From positions 32,550,001 through 32,614,000 of the forward strand of contig JBITNC010000001.1 in assembly GCA_050084985.1 (NCBI GenBank): a DNA stretch of 64,000 bases, given 5' to 3'. This document shows, piece after piece, positions 1 through 13,172 of this stretch. Made by a program: the position numbers and the translations under genes. Origin of the DNA: Nageia nagi. Lineage: Eukaryota > Pinophyta. The notes below the pieces were generated by a model. The model ran no database searches. It was not told the DNA's origin and was given only the letters and a program-made list of their open reading frames with translations. Position 1 is the stretch's first letter. Each line of letters opens with the position of its first letter.

Positions 1-6
1 GATGGA

Positions 7-303
7 ATGCAATCATCAAAACAACCTAGGAGAGTGGTAGATCATATAATGAAAGAAAACCTAAAGCCTAAGTTAATAAAATATGATAAGTATGGACATC
101 ATGTTTATCATCATCAATTGGGGCATGATACTAAACATTGCCACCAATTAAATCATGCCCTTCATGATTTGATGGATGATAGACGATTTGAAGTAGATAT
201 ACCTTTATTGATAGATAACAATTTACATCATATACAAAATACATACATACATTCCACACAATTAAACAATGATGAATTATGTTATTTGCATAAGGATATT
301 TAA
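7..303 (+). pseudogene. Ty3/Gypsy-type Gag fragment with a degenerate zinc knuckle
   Basis: A 98-codon open stretch contains GHDTKHCHQLNHALHDLMDD. This matches the pattern of plant Tat/Ogre-like Gag C-termini: C-x2-H/C, then G-H-x-T-x-x-C, then LKxxIQDLID. In living elements the knuckle binds genomic RNA during particle assembly. The first knuckle cysteines are changed (KYDKYGHHVYHH), so the motif is dead. The piece is cut by the window start, and its 5' part and LTR are not visible. It probably belongs to E1, whose 3' LTR is at 4312-5150, because no other boundary lies between them. Similar Gag tails occur at 22.5 kb, 26.3 kb and 46.8 kb. Family assignment is good; membership of E1 is inference. 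Confidence 0.6.
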
Positions 304-2427
304 TCTCCTTCACATCGTTCACATTGGGGCGGTCGTCCCCCATCTTACTTTCGATCTCCTCATGTTCTACATAGATGACATTGGGGCAGTTTCCCTCCAT
401 ATTTAAAAAAACAAAATCATCAAAACATGGTTTAGAAATCACACAAACATCAAAATATGATTAAAAATTAAAATGATCATATCTGATTTTGAAATAGGTT
501 ATAATATGTTTATTGCATTTCCATGTCTTCCCCTTTTTCCACCTCATATTCATCCCCCATTATGTTGGAATATTTGAGTATCAGATTATATTATAACAAT
601 TCAGCAAGGCATATATACTATACATTATCCATGATCACTTCCATACCATTATACAAATATATTTAATACTTATTGTAAAAGAAATAGTTTATGAAATTAA
701 TATTCTTATTGACTTTACCAACCTTCATCATGAAATTTTTGAAATTTTGGATGATAAACAAACATGACTATGATACACTTAAGGTTATTACGGACTCATA
801 CACATCTTCACATTTAAATAATCTTAAAACAGTCAAGAATGAGGTGTTACAAGAGCATGATTTCGAGTGAAAGTATTACATGTTCATCCTATTATTTGCT
901 TCATCTCGAACCCAAGAATCATTTGATAGTTTTTTTTTTTTTTTTTAAAAAAAGAGAGGTGAAAAGAGATGACAAAATTCAAAACAAAAAAAAAAAATTA
1001 CTACATCATATCAATGATTCTTGGGTGATTACAATATCCTCTACCAGGGCTATGGATGCCTGACTGGCAGTAGAGCAAGGTTGTAGCAGGATCGAGGGGT
1101 TAATCCTCATCGGGGCTATGGATGCCTGTCTAGCAATGGGGCATACCTTACGAGTGGCAACTTGTCCATATTGGTTAGTGACCTTCTTTCCTATGGACCT
1201 CTATACGTTTCATATGGATGAACTAGCTTATATATTTTATGCTCTTGTGACATTTAGTTTGAGATTGTCTAGAGATGGAAATAAACATCATTGCACACAC
1301 ATGAGTCTATGATAATTTTGAGAACATCATGACTTTGTTTTTTATCATATAAAGAAGGAAAAATCTAATGGTGATTGGCTAATATGGTCAACTTGAATAT
1401 TATGATCATTACATTTCTTCATCATCCCATGCCTCCATCCCATACTATTTATTATTACATAGTAATTAATATTACACTTATATTTATCAATGCCTTGATG
1501 AGTTGATTAGTTTATCTCTCTAAATACTCAATACATCCTATGTCTATTCATTTGTTATACTATTTTCATGTTAACATCCACCACCCCATACACATTATAC
1601 GATACCAACTTTCATATTTTATTATCCAACATCCATATATTTTCTAATCTATCTTTATCAATTGTTAAATTGGAGGTGCTTCCATATTATTTGAGAAAAA
1701 GAGTGAGTAATTGCTCTCCCCATTAATATGGGAGTCAACATTGTTGTTGTTAAAACCTTTTGCTTCTATTCTTATCTACAAGATTAAGCAAGAGATTGCC
1801 CTTAGTAGATTGATAAAACTCAACCCTAGAACATTGTTAAATTTTATAGTTTCCATTATTCTTTGGGATCGAGAATAAGAAATTATTCTCCCCATTGAAT
1901 TGGAAGTCAATGTTCTTTTCCTATCATATCCCATCCATTTCAATTCCCTAGAACATCGTTAAAAAGCTTCCATCATTCCTTGGGATCGAGAGTAAGAAAT
2001 GGCTCTTCCCTTTGAATTGGAAGTTGATGTTCTTCTCCCCTTTCCATTCATTATCATCTACCCATAAATTGAATGTGTGTTACATCTTGTTCCATATCCT
2101 TTGTACGTGCTATCATAAAATGAAAAGTATTAGTAGCCAAGTTTGGTAAATGATATAATCTAATACTGTAATTCTTCAAATCATTATCCTTAAATTTGAA
2201 GATATTTAAGAATATCAAAATCAACATTTAAAAAATAAAAATATAATAATAATCCCATACGTCTTTGATGAGATAATTGTTGTTGTCATATTCCTTATCA
2301 TGAATCTTTGATGATATCAAATTATAAATAGTTCCATCCTCAAGTCTTTTGATGGGGTAATTACCATTATTCTATTCATCATAAGTACTTGATTAGGTAT
2401 ATCAATATAAAATCCATAAAAATATAG

Positions 2428-2430
<3 letters not shown>

Positions 2431-2467
<37 letters not shown>
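2431..2467. repeat. (AT)n microsatellite
   Basis: Uninterrupted AT dinucleotides. The overlapping minus-strand open frames (poly-Ile/Tyr) are artefacts of this run. Confidence 0.95.
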
Positions 2468-2474
<7 letters not shown>

Positions 2475-3726
2475 ACCAAATAAGCATACAAACTTGATCA
2501 TAAATAATTTCATCATGAATCCTTGATAGGACAAACACCATTTATTGTTTATGATCTGACAATGAATCATGAACTTCCTAGTTCAAATCATATGTCAAGT
2601 TATGCATGTTTACTCATCACTTATTGTTATATGTATTCAGGAAACCCTAGTCATCAAAAAATATGATTCCAATGATTTTTGTAAAACCTATTCTTCTAGA
2701 GTAAAACATAATAATCAAAATTCAAATCAGTGCACACAAAGGGGACTTCAGGTCATATACCTAACTTGGCTCCATACATTCCCTTGGGATAAACACAAGA
2801 CACCCATGTAATAATTTATGGAAACAAGCCTTTAGTACCTATTTTGTGTACAACCAACGTGTGTTCAAAATACTTCAATTGCAAAGCTTAAGAAATCATA
2901 CTTGGATAATTGGGGTAAATACAATTTCCCATGACCTAAAATCAAACCTTATGTTCACCTATAAATGACTGAAATAATAAGGTTAGAATCATTCGTACAT
3001 TCATCTTACTTGTTCACTAGCTAATATGTATTAGTTTTTTTTTTTGAACAGTCTATCATCATCATCACTGACATCATTAGTCAGTTCAAAAGGGGCCATA
3101 ATGCTAAGAAAAGCACCACAACCAAAGTAAGCCCGCAATCACATAGCAATATCATGGCTACATCTCTCTTAAAATGTACCCAAAACATTGTTAATTAGAA
3201 AATTGAAAGTTATATGTCCACTCACGATTAAGGTAATTAGGATTGCCTATAACCTAAAATAAGATATTTATGCTCAATATGATTCTAAAAGACTTATGCA
3301 AAAGATCATCATGAAACCTGTTCTGTTGGGTCAAAAGAAGAGAAAATGAAAGATGACTTGTATATACAAAATAAGCTTCCTATCACATACTTGCTTCAGC
3401 ATGTGAAGATAAACTAGAGTCTTGTCATGCAACTGCCATAAATAGCACACAATATGGAGATAAGAACAAGTGAAGTTTTGATATACAACATCACTATCTC
3501 AAAATTGTATACATCAAATAAGCTTACCATCACATACTCGCTTCGGTATGCAGAGACAAACTAGAGTCTTGTCATGCAACTACCATAAACAACACATAGT
3601 ATGGAGATTGACACAAGTGTAGTTTTGATGTATTACAATATCATTTTTAGAATGTATCAATTACAAAAGTTAAAATATCATATTTAGTCATGGCAAGGAC
3701 TATCCTCATGACAACACCAGATGATG

Positions 3727-3728
<2 letters not shown>

Positions 3729-3771
<43 letters not shown>
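3729..3771. repeat. (AT)n microsatellite
   Basis: Uninterrupted AT dinucleotides within the repeat-rich part of E1. Confidence 0.95.
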
Positions 3772-3772
<1 letters not shown>

Positions 3773-4297
3773 CAAGTTTTGATACAGAGAAGCTATAATT
3801 ATATCCTACTAAAAGATATTAAGCTTTTTATGAAAAAGGATTTTTATGATATTTCTTAAAAATATCATTAACATTTACAATATCAAAAGAATATAAGATG
3901 TGATGTATCATTGTTACAGGAGATCATCTTGAAACCCCGTTGTTGGGACAAAGGACAACACCATAAAAACTCATATACTAAAGAAAACTTATATGGTACA
4001 TGTGTGTTTGGACATGCAAAATGACATAATAGAAATGTCATGCAACTGTCACACAAGCTCAACACATCATCATACCGAAAATAGTCACTTCTGAAGTATA
4101 TTCAAATTTATTTTCAAAACTACATCAAATGTTAAAAGAAAACACATTTTATCATAATTTGATAAATCAAAATTTTGATTCATCTAAGAAATTGATTCAA
4201 AACCTATATCATAAAAAAGAAACAACAAAAAATCAATCAACAAAGCTTCTCATTCTATATTTTTGAAATCATCAACCACATTTTCGGTTGATAATTC

Positions 4298-4311
4298 AAA
4301 AAGGGGCAAAA
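4298..4311 (+). promoter_or_regulatory. Polypurine tract of E1
   Basis: AAAAAGGGGCAAAA lies immediately before the TG that opens the LTR at 4312. This is the expected place for the RNase H-resistant primer of plus-strand DNA synthesis. It marks the LTR to its right as the 3' LTR and sets the element on the plus strand. Confidence 0.75.
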
Positions 4312-5150
4312 TGTAGACACCTAAAAATGTCCCTTTTTAACTGGTAAACATTGGAATAATCATAACTCTTTGTGACAATATAAAATAGGTTTAAAAACCA
4401 TATTATTGGATAGCTCTCATTGAGTACATGCAAAACAAGTGGTCACATGACCCCTTTTTGGTAAAAATTGACTATTTGGTGGTCATTTTAATATTGTTAT
4501 AAAAATTGAAAACCAGTCGTCAGCGACCCAAAACAATCATCGGTGTTTTGATATGATCATCGACGTCCGCCTAGTAATCGCTAGCAACTTTGTAATAGCC
4601 GAACAGAAACCAAAATAGTAAAAGAAAGTTGTAACATCTCATTCTTCCAAGATGATGTGGATAGAGGGGGTTAGTTACAACCTATGGTGGCTTTTCACTC
4701 CCCCTTACCAACCTTGGAAAATCTCACCCAAAAATCTATAAATAAAAGCCAAAACAAAGCAATAGGGGCCCATTTTTGAAGTAGGGTAATGCTGCCAAAA
4801 TCTTGTGAGCTCATACCCTTTTATTATTTTATGCTAGTTTCAATTTAATACATGTCATACATAGATGCTTTGATGTTATTGTCTTTTGCATGTGTGTAGG
4901 ATTTATAGGTTGTCCATATCAAGGAGAGAAGCAAGCAAATAAAAAACAATGAAGATCTAATACTCTCATTTTGGCAAATGGCATTTGTAAAAGTCCCTTC
5001 CAAGGGCAAATTGTATTTTGAGTTGAAAATCAATATCAATTTACAATTATAACATTTCTACCTATTTTACATAATTTGAAGTTCAATGAAAATCTAAGAA
5101 TGATTGTATTTTATGTTATTCTACATTCCATCTCTATTTTCACTGTAACA
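4312..5150 (+). repeat. 3' LTR of element E1
   Basis: The 839-bp repeat begins TGTAGACACCT and ends CACTGTAACA. A second member of the same family lies at 52698-53545 and is about 90% alike by eye over its whole length, which fixes both ends. The polypurine tract on the left shows this is a 3' LTR, not a solo LTR. The sequence after it (AAGAT, 5151-5155) should be the target duplication, but the matching copy is outside the window. The right flank continues in a Gypsy integrase frame, so E1 was inserted into Gypsy-1. Confidence 0.85.
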
Positions 5151-5155
5151 AAGAT

Positions 5156-5885
5156 ACAATCATCTCTTTCACATAAAGAATTATTATAGGATTTGGTATT
5201 CCACATACTATTATATCAAATAATGGTTTTCCATTTTTAGTAGCTAGAGTCTCAAAATTTGGTCTCAAGTATGGTATTTATTGGAAAACCTCTTCCAATT
5301 ATTACTCTTAAAGTAATATATTAGTTGAATAAAAAAATAAAAATCTATTGAGAATATTGAAGAGCAAATTAAATGATAATCATAAATACTAGGAAAAAAA
5401 CTTAACCTTGGACTATGGGTAGATTAGATCACTTACAAGTCTTCTATAAAGTCTTCTCCTAATGTTTTGGTTTATGGAAATGAGATATATTACCATATCA
5501 CATCAAGTTACTTGCATTACAATTGCTTAACCAATATGAGATTAATGATTTAAACCTATTACATATAAGGATGTTTGATTTGATCTACTTAGATGAACTT
5601 CAAGAGAATTCTTACAGAGAAATATAAAAAAGAAATAGTATGATTAAGATATGGTTTGATAAAAAGTATGTATTCAATGTTTCTTTTAATCTTGGTGACT
5701 TGGTTCTTAAATGGGACGAAGATAGATCCAAGCTTGAATGCCACTAGAAGTTTGATTCTTTGTGGTCTATAACATACATCATTAACAAAGAAATCTAAAA
5801 CAATGCATTTAGATTAGAGAGAATATATGGTCAGGTCCTTCTAATTGCAATCAATAACCAACATTTAAAGTTATAAACTTTTACT
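5156..5885 (+). pseudogene. Gypsy-1 integrase, core end and C-terminal domain (decayed)
   Basis: Plus-strand translation, with several frame changes and stops, gives the familiar order of a Ty3/Gypsy integrase. IPHTIISNNGFPF is the second-Asp region of the DD(35)E core. The conserved WA-x-R-T segment is decayed. It is followed by LALQLLNQYEIND, then VFNVSFNLGDLVLKW (the hydrophobic C-terminal DNA-binding stretch), KFDSLWSITYI and NNAFRLERIYGQ. This is the form seen in the non-chromovirus Tat/Athila group, with no chromodomain. The upstream part of the integrase is interrupted by E1 and lies outside the window. The in-frame stops replace Q and W, so it is a long-dead copy. Confidence 0.8.
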
Positions 5886-6124
5886 TAACCATGTAAGTTG
5901 TATTATATGTATATATTTATTTTTATTTTCCCGCATGCAATTTTTTAGGTGCATCTTTCACATTAAATAGGGTAGTTAGGTATTTTATTTGCTTTACCCC
6001 CATTTCAAATTCTCTCCTTAGTGTATTTTACCTCTACACTTTTTTGAGCTATTAGGAGCCCCAAGATTTGCATCTTCTAGATTTTAATTCTACTATTTTT
6101 AACTCATGTTTGAGAATTTTATCA
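5886..6124. other. AT-rich spacer after Gypsy-1 integrase
   Basis: Non-coding sequence between the integrase tail and the next decayed ORF. Nothing recognisable was found in it. Confidence 0.5.
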
Positions 6125-9100
6125 AAATGGATAAGTTTACAATCTCTCAGAGTACTATAAATAATATAAATGAAAACATTTTTGATACAAATATATTGAA
6201 TAATCATATGATTTAAGAACTAAAATCCCAAAAGCTAAAAATCCCAAATATAGTAAATTATGAGATTTGATTTACAAAACTAAGTTTATCATGCCTTTCT
6301 TGTTCAAAAGATGTCACCCTTATCTTGACCTTGTAAATGCCCTATGTAAGGAAATATTTCATTAGTTCAAAAATATATAAAATATATAAGGAAATGTTAT
6401 TGATTTGATTCATTTTAACATATAAAAAACTTTTCATTAGATAGATGTTTCATTAGATTATGTTAGTGTTAAAGTAGCATCCAAAGATACAGATAAATAT
6501 CCATTAGATTGTCTAAATTCTTATTTGTTAAACCTCATCATGAAGAAGAAGAATATATATGGAATTTCAAGGTTTAAACTATATTTGGCTATACTATTAT
6601 CCTCATCATGGTTCTTTGTGAGAATAAATACATCCATATTATGTGGCCATAACATGTCATAATGGCATATCAGATGATAAAGAATTATGGTAAATATCAT
6701 GAATACTAGTTTAAGATGATAGATGATAGATTGGCTATTCAGTTAATCATTAAGGATAGTTGAAACCAATTCCATTATTATTCACTAATCTATTAGCTCT
6801 TATTACATCACTATCCATAAGTTTTACTTTATTTATAGTTAAGTTGGATGAATGAAGATGGTACTTGAGTCGATCAATAGACCCAAGTGTTGAGCATAAA
6901 TAGGTCAAATTATGACTTTGTAAGATATTTTATCTTTCCATATTTGAATTTCCTTTTTGGTACAACTCTACCTAGGCTGTATAAGATGAACCAATCAAAT
7001 TTGAAGATGGGTTAGTTCAAAAGGCTAATTATTATTTTATTGATAATTATACAATCATCCTATTAAATGGTTTTATGATAATCCCATGAAGTTACCTTTT
7101 TATGTGTCAAATTGGTTATTTTCCCTAGAGATAAATCGATAAGAAGATTATGTAGAAGCAATTTGGTAATTCCCTAAGGGGAAGAAAAGTTTATACACAT
7201 ACCCCCTTGGATTTGATTCTATTCAAGCTCTTCACAAGAATTGTTGGGATTATCTGACAAAAAAGATGCAAAATTTGTAGCTAACACAAATTACCTTTTC
7301 CTCACCTTATTACCCATAAGGGATATTCAATGCACATATTAAATATATGAAATCAAATACTCCAAATTTTGTTAGTGTCCATGAATAAATTTGAAAACCA
7401 CCAAAATAATCCTAAGAATGGATCATTTTTTTGGAATCCATGTTAGAAACATCATGCATGGCCTTATGGAGGTAAAAACATGTCCTATGGATTGATTTTG
7501 TAACTACTACTGACAAACAAAAGCGTTTACCAAAACTATTACAAAAGAGCTTGGGCAATTATTATTTTTTTGAGCATAAAAAGAAATGTTTTATTCAATA
7601 TAGAGTTGAAAGCAAACAAAAGTCTTTACCATGGAAGTATGATCAAGATAAGGTTTTCCATAAAGCCTATGATAAATAATACCTATCCAAGAATTAAAAG
7701 GATCCAACAAAGAAATTTTTTGAAATAATGATTAAATTTTTAGAGGCTCAAAAGGGTAAAAAATTACTAACTCTAGAAAAGGAAGCATTATTGGAGAAAT
7801 AGTAAAACAATGGAGGAGAACCCAAGTTGATGCAATCTGTAATGAAAGCCTAAATTAAAGAGAGGAATGCATCAGATAAAGATGTTGCATATATGAAATA
7901 TAAAGGTGGAAGAATATTAATAAGAATATTGGAAGGAATAAGATAAGAAAGATGTTGCACTAGCTAAATACCTAGAGAAAGAGGATGCTCATGGTAAAAG
8001 AATTGTGAAGAAAAGAAGGATTTAAGACCCAAAGAAAACATTAAGAGAATAAAGAAGGATAAAAATTAAATAAGGCCAAAAGTTGTAAAAATTATCCTTA
8101 AGGGATCCACTATGTAGAGTGATGAGCCTATGCCTACAAAAATAATAGATGTATCAGTTGAGGTAGAATAGCCGAAAGCTCTTGGAAGTGAGGACTTTAA
8201 CTCTGCTTAGTCTTTTATTGTTAAAAAGAGAAGATGGAGCTAGAGAAAATATTCTTCTCCCAAATACACATCAAAATATGAAAGGCTTGAATAGAAGAAA
8301 AGAAAGACTTATTTAAAAAAAAAGGAGAAGAGCATTCAAAATATTCTTCTCTAGGTGATATAGTACCTAGAAGCCCTCAACAAGAAGAGGTGAGTGATAA
8401 CTCTAATACTAAAGATGATGTTGTAAGTACAATTCCTCTAATTTTAGTATATAAGTTAATTTTTTTTAAAAAAATCATATATTTTAGTAAAATTGATAAA
8501 TCTAACCAAGAATGGTTTGAGAAGATGATGAAGAAGGAACAAAAACTTTTAGGATAGATCTAGCTACACACAACTATAGATATCAAAAAATAAGTCCTAT
8601 AAATTTCAAAAAAATAGATTTATCAATCTTCCATATAAGCTTCTAATGTAAAAGGCATATCCTTATAGCTTAGGTCTGATGAGATCAATCATATGGAAAA
8701 AAGGAAAATTATGAAAATTAACATGACTTTTATGGATAGATATGTAACCCTCTTAGAGATAAAGGTAGATAAGCTAGAGAAAAAACATGTTGTGGTGAAT
8801 GAAAAGGAAAAATTTCACTTAACATAGATTGGCTTGTTGAATAAGCAAATTCAGGACTTACAAGAGGTCATTAAATCTTCAAAATTGATAAAGGTTGTAG
8901 AAAAAAGAGAAGAAGAGCTCAAAGAAAAAGGGATTGAGATTAATATAAAAAATGATTAGATAGAGGTCTTAGAACTTGAAATTAATTCATTAAAGGCTTC
9001 TTTGAAGAATAAAGAGACATAATTGTAAACATTAGAAGATAAAAACAAGAAGCTTCAAGATAACTTGAAGGTGTTGTAGGACTCTTATGCTAAGAAATAT

Positions 9101-9799
9101 GTAGACCTAAAGATAGTAGAAGAGAATTTTGCAAAGGCAAAATTAGAGTTTGAGAAAAATTTTAAGACTTAGACATAGATTGTGGCCCACCAAACATAGG
9201 CACTAATGCTAACATGATTGTCAATTGATGTACTAAAGGCCATTAAGTTGAGTTATTAGGGTAAAGTAGTTCATATTTTAAATTTATTACACTCTATTAG
9301 AGAGTATGTACGATATAATGATAAGTATTTAGAAATGTATAAAGCTATTCTTGATAAGAAAGGAATACTTGCAAAGATGAATAGTGAAAATTAAGAGATC
9401 ATCAAGGTGATAAGCTAAAAGGAGGCTATAGATACAAATACTAATGAATCTCATGATAAAATCCTAGATATGACATAAAATATGGCTCAATTGCATGAAT
9501 TAATGCTATGTATTAAGAAATGTATGAAATCATTGACATTGGAGATTAATAAATTATATTTTTCCTTAAAGGTTTTTGATAGGAATAAAATGCCTCCCCT
9601 ATATAAAGAAAATAAAAATGTTTATACACTTGATGAGATGAAGGCATATAGTGACCAAGTGCAGAAGGTAGATAACACCTTTGTAGATTAATTGGAGAGT
9701 AATTTTGAAGATAAGTTTTTAAAGTTCATCCAGGAAATTACCAAGATTGAGAAATGGGTAGCAAAACTAGCTAGGATAAAACCAAACATCAACTTATAA
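6125..9799 (+). pseudogene. Long decayed plus-strand ORF with coiled-coil C-terminal half, function unknown
   Basis: An ATG near 6125 opens MDKFTISQSTINNINENIF. From there to 9799 the plus strand reads as protein-like sequence broken by many TAG/TAA codons and some frameshifts, mostly where Q would fit. The middle (7.7-8.3 kb) is Lys/Glu-rich with KKFFEIMIKFLEAQKGKK and VEVE-PKALGSEDF-like stretches. From about 8.65 to 9.8 kb it is heptad-like (ITKIEKWVAKLARIKPNINL at the end), suggesting a long coiled coil. The last open piece is 9482-9691. It lies about 240 bp after the Gypsy-1 integrase on the same strand, where Athila-like elements carry an extra, env-position ORF. That makes it a candidate accessory ORF of Gypsy-1, or a separate gag-like gene. 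I do not recognise the family. Confidence 0.45.
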
Positions 9800-11813
9800 A
9801 TAATTAATCACTTTATTTCTTTGGCTCTTCTCATACAAATTGTTGATATTCCAATAGATGCAAAATGGTCAAAGGTCCTTACAGTTTTGCACAAGGATAG
9901 AGCAACTTGAGGTAAATTTTATACAAGATAAAATTCTGTACATATTTTTATAGTTTTGTTTGAGTTTGAGATTTGGTAGTACAAATCCACTAGGTGGTTT
10001 CTAGAATGTATACTCATACATATTTTTGGACATATAAGAAGATTTTTTATGGATATGACCTTTTTTGATCCTTTATTATTTGATAGAATATTTATACTTA
10101 GTCAATTTTATACATTTCATATAGTGTTTCATTTTGGTAGAGATCCAATAGTATTGATGTGCACAAAGTTTATCGAAATAGTGGTATAATAAAATAATGT
10201 TGGTACTTAATCATTTTTAGCATTTTCTATAGTATTCAATTCTGGTAGAGATCTAAAATAATATTTTGATCAATAAAATTTTATAAAATGGTAGAGAAAT
10301 ATAAGTAGTGTTATACTTAGCCATTTTCATATGTTTTGCAGAGCATTTGATTTTGGTGAAGATCTAGCAGAGCAAAGTAGGTCAAATTTCATCGAAATAG
10401 TGAGAAAAATGAATAACTCATTTGCTCCAATTTTGTCCCTTTTAAAGGTAAATGAATTACATACCATGAAGAATCACATATAGATCAATCACCTTAAGTG
10501 TTCTATTCATGAAGATTCAAGTTTTGGCTATTCATATCAAAGAAGATTTAGAGCATTCTATTAGAACTACATATTTTATTTTTGTATCTAATTTCAATGG
10601 ATCCATTTGAATTGAGATACATGTGTATATTGTTAGAACACTAATAAAATATGTTTTCATTCTAAGAAGATGATTTTGACTCTAAGATTTAGGTTTTTAA
10701 GCTTCAACAAGCTAAACAATGTTAGTACACATAGAAGAATGATCCATATATTTGTATATTTGAATAATCCAAGTTGTAAATCTTATTAGAAAAATAAATT
10801 TTATAAATTGTAAATATCTAGTTAGTTAGTTATAGATATTTTATCTATAAAAGTTTGCTATGAAGTAGTTAGAAGATATTTTCTAGAGAAAAACTATAAA
10901 TATTACGTTTGTTGAAGAAGGGGTTTGATATAATAAATATTGCCCCTATTTTGTACTTGTGTTGATGATAATAGAATGTAATTTACTTCTTAATATCTTA
11001 ACTATGATTTATTTATCATTGTTCTTAAATCATTATATGATATGTTTATTTGCACTTCACAAAATGTGAGAGATTATTAGTTGTTAATCCATATTTGTAA
11101 AGTGCTTATAAAGTATTATTACTTGAAGTGTCATGCATTATTTGGTGGTTACAAAATCAAACTATCTAACCAAATTGGATTCTAATATAATGGATGCATG
11201 TGCTAGTCTAGATATTTATTTTTGCTTATTTGCATCCACTAACCTAGCATTTTAAATTTGCTTTAGTCTTTCAAGTTTGTTTTGTATGCCCTTTGCTTTC
11301 TCAAATCATAGTTTGATCTTGATATGAATCAACCTTCTATGGAGATAGATTTCTAGTAATAGAAATCATTCATCAAAATTATAACTATGATTTTGATACA
11401 TGAACGTGTATGAAAATTACCACATCTTAATCAATAGAACCCATGCAAAATATATTGAATATAATGTATGTATCACCTTACTTGGATGACCAATTATATG
11501 CATAAACTTGAGCTTATCATTGAAGTAATATCTTGATAATACATAACTTAGTACTAAACCAAATATAACAAACTAATGTTAATACCAAGGATAATAAAAA
11601 TATTAAGGATAATTATTGATGCTAATTTTCTTGTAAATTAATCCTTGTAACTAATATCATTAGAAGGATGATTATCATGAGAAATATCATGAGAAGGATG
11701 ATTATGTCAGAAAAATTAGAAATAATATGATATATAATAGTAAAATAAATCATTTGATCAAATAATTCATATGGAAAATAATTTTGGATAAATGATATCC
11801 AAAATAGATGTCA
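9800..11813. repeat. AT-rich non-coding stretch with about 110-bp tandem repeats
   Basis: Three degenerate units of about 110 bp lie at roughly 10085-10420. Each carries a TTTGGTRRAGATC core preceded by CATTTTAYATRTTTTG-like sequence, and two carry TCGAAATAGTG. From about 10630 to 11000 the composition (TATAAAAG near 10850, then a T-rich leader) resembles a promoter-bearing LTR, but I could not find its partner or its ends. The right limit, 11813, is where the 3' LTR of minus-strand Gypsy-2 appears to begin, by comparison with Gypsy-3 at 33676. No gene is seen. Confidence 0.4.
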
Positions 11814-12197
11814 AGAGTTTCCCCCTTTACAAGTTTAATGAAATGAAATTTAATTATGCTTGCAAAGGAAAGAGAAAGTATAAAGAATAAGAATAATCAC
11901 TCAATTTTTTTGAAACTTTTAATCATTAAATTCTGTATGATGTATCCTTTCTGCTCTTTGCATTGATATTTGGAGGAGAGACTTAGTGATATAAGATAAT
12001 CGAATGCAAAGAACCTAGGATGAGAGAAAAAAATATCTTATACAAATTAATCATCAATAAGAGAAAATATGAAATTAATAAAACATGAAAAAAACATATA
12101 TAATAATGATGATGATGATGATGATGATAACATCTAATTCCCTCTTTATATACCTATGTCATCGTAGAAGAATCAAATACCCCATTCATAGATAGAT
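11814..12197 (-). other. 3' non-coding part of Gypsy-2
   Basis: The segment starts with a C-rich run (TTTCCCCCTTTAC, the complement of a polypurine tract) and contains ATTATGCTTGCAAAGGAA, which also occurs next to the 3' LTR of Gypsy-3 near 33727. This identifies it as the same 3' untranslated region in the same family. It includes a (GAT)n run at about 12106-12128. Confidence 0.5.
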
Positions 12198-12201
12198 TTA
12201 G

Positions 12202-13168
12202 GGGTAAGTGTAAGAAGATGAGTCACACTTTGGAGGAAGTTAGTAGGAACTACTAGGTTTTTGTATTTTTTTAATAACTTTTTACTTTTTTGGAATTGTA
12301 AACAAAATATTTATGTACATAATCTACATACAATTCTTAATAAGTTAAAAAAAAACAAATTAAAAAATGATAAGTATAGGTCAAATTATGCTTAACGAAC
12401 ACTAGCACTTTTCTAAATGATAATCAGGGCCAATAAAAAATAATAAAAATAAATAAATTCATTAAAAAATTATAAAAAATATGTAAAACAATCTTTAGTG
12501 TCTTAGGTATCTTTCCTAAAAGGATTTTAAAAAATATTTTAATTTAGGTCCAATTATGCTTGATGGACATGATGGGGTATGGTCATGAAATTATTTTTTG
12601 AAATAATGAGTTTTGAATGTGATTAATTATTTTTTAAATTATGAAAAAATAATATAAATTCACAATATGCATATAATTCTTCACAAGTTACAAAAAAACA
12701 AATTAAAAATGATAATTTTATGCCAAATTATGCTTGAATGACACAAGCACTTTTGAAATGATAATAAGAGCCAATAAAAAATTAATAAAAAATAAAGTTT
12801 TCACAAAACAATTAAAAAAGCTATTCTATGTAATCTTTAGTATCTTAGGTATCTTTAACCAAAAGGATTTTAAAAAATATTTTAATTTCTAAGGTCTAAT
12901 TATGCTTACCAGACTCAATGGAGTATTTTCTAAATAATGGTTTTTAAACATGCCTATCAAATATTAATTTCTATCATTTGGGTATTTGAATAAATTGCAT
13001 ATTTGAAAATTAGACTTTGAGAACTATATTTTTATCTAGGTGATCTTTTTCAAGGTTCAGACTCTAAGAGCTTCAAATTTTGAGATCAAGTGTGGCCAAA
13101 CCTAAAAATCAAGAAAAACACTTGGAATGTTCTAGCCAAAAGTGGGACTCATCTTATTGCACTTACCC
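12202..13168 (+). mobile_element. TIR DNA element, copy 1 (967 bp, non-autonomous)
   Basis: The ends form a terminal inverted repeat of about 30 bp: GGGTAAGTGTAAGAAGATGA on the left against the complement of TCATCTTATTGCACTTACCC on the right. It is flanked by TTAG (12198-12201 and 13169-13172), read as a 4-bp target duplication. The interior holds two imperfect tandem units of about 343 bp (12.27-12.95 kb), each with CAAATTATGCTT. No transposase frame is present, so it would need an enzyme in trans. The second copy at 14204-15158 is in the opposite orientation and shares the whole structure. The superfamily is uncertain: 4-bp duplications fit Sola-like elements, and a 3-bp TTA reading would fit PIF/Harbinger. 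Confidence 0.8.
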
Positions 13169-13172
13169 TTAG

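Larger units (their letters stand above)
304..4297 (+). repeat. Repeat-rich non-coding 3' part of element E1
   Basis: No gene is visible here. The stretch holds several short tandem duplications. One of about 117 bp has units starting near 1852 and 1969, both containing TTGGGATCGAGA. One of about 147 bp has units starting near 3371 and 3518, both containing CTAGAGTCTTGTCATGCAAC. There are looser repeats of a GATTAGG/CCTTGATAGG type around 2280-2560, and AT dinucleotide runs at 2431-2467 and 3729-3771. Tandem repeats between the coding part and the 3' LTR are a known habit of Tat/Ogre-type Gypsy elements. The open reading frames in this stretch are short and unlike any protein I recognise. Confidence 0.5.

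Noticed and set aside
2317-2570. Minus-strand frames rich in Ile/Tyr
   Set aside because: Produced by the (AT)n run.
4845-5039. Minus-strand 64-codon frame, nearly identical at 53240-53434
   Set aside because: Both lie in the same LTR family. The similarity reflects LTR homology, not a conserved gene.
10629-11000. Possible LTR (TGTTAGAACA start, TATAAAAG inside)
   Set aside because: No partner, no end and no target duplication could be found, so it was left as unassigned sequence.
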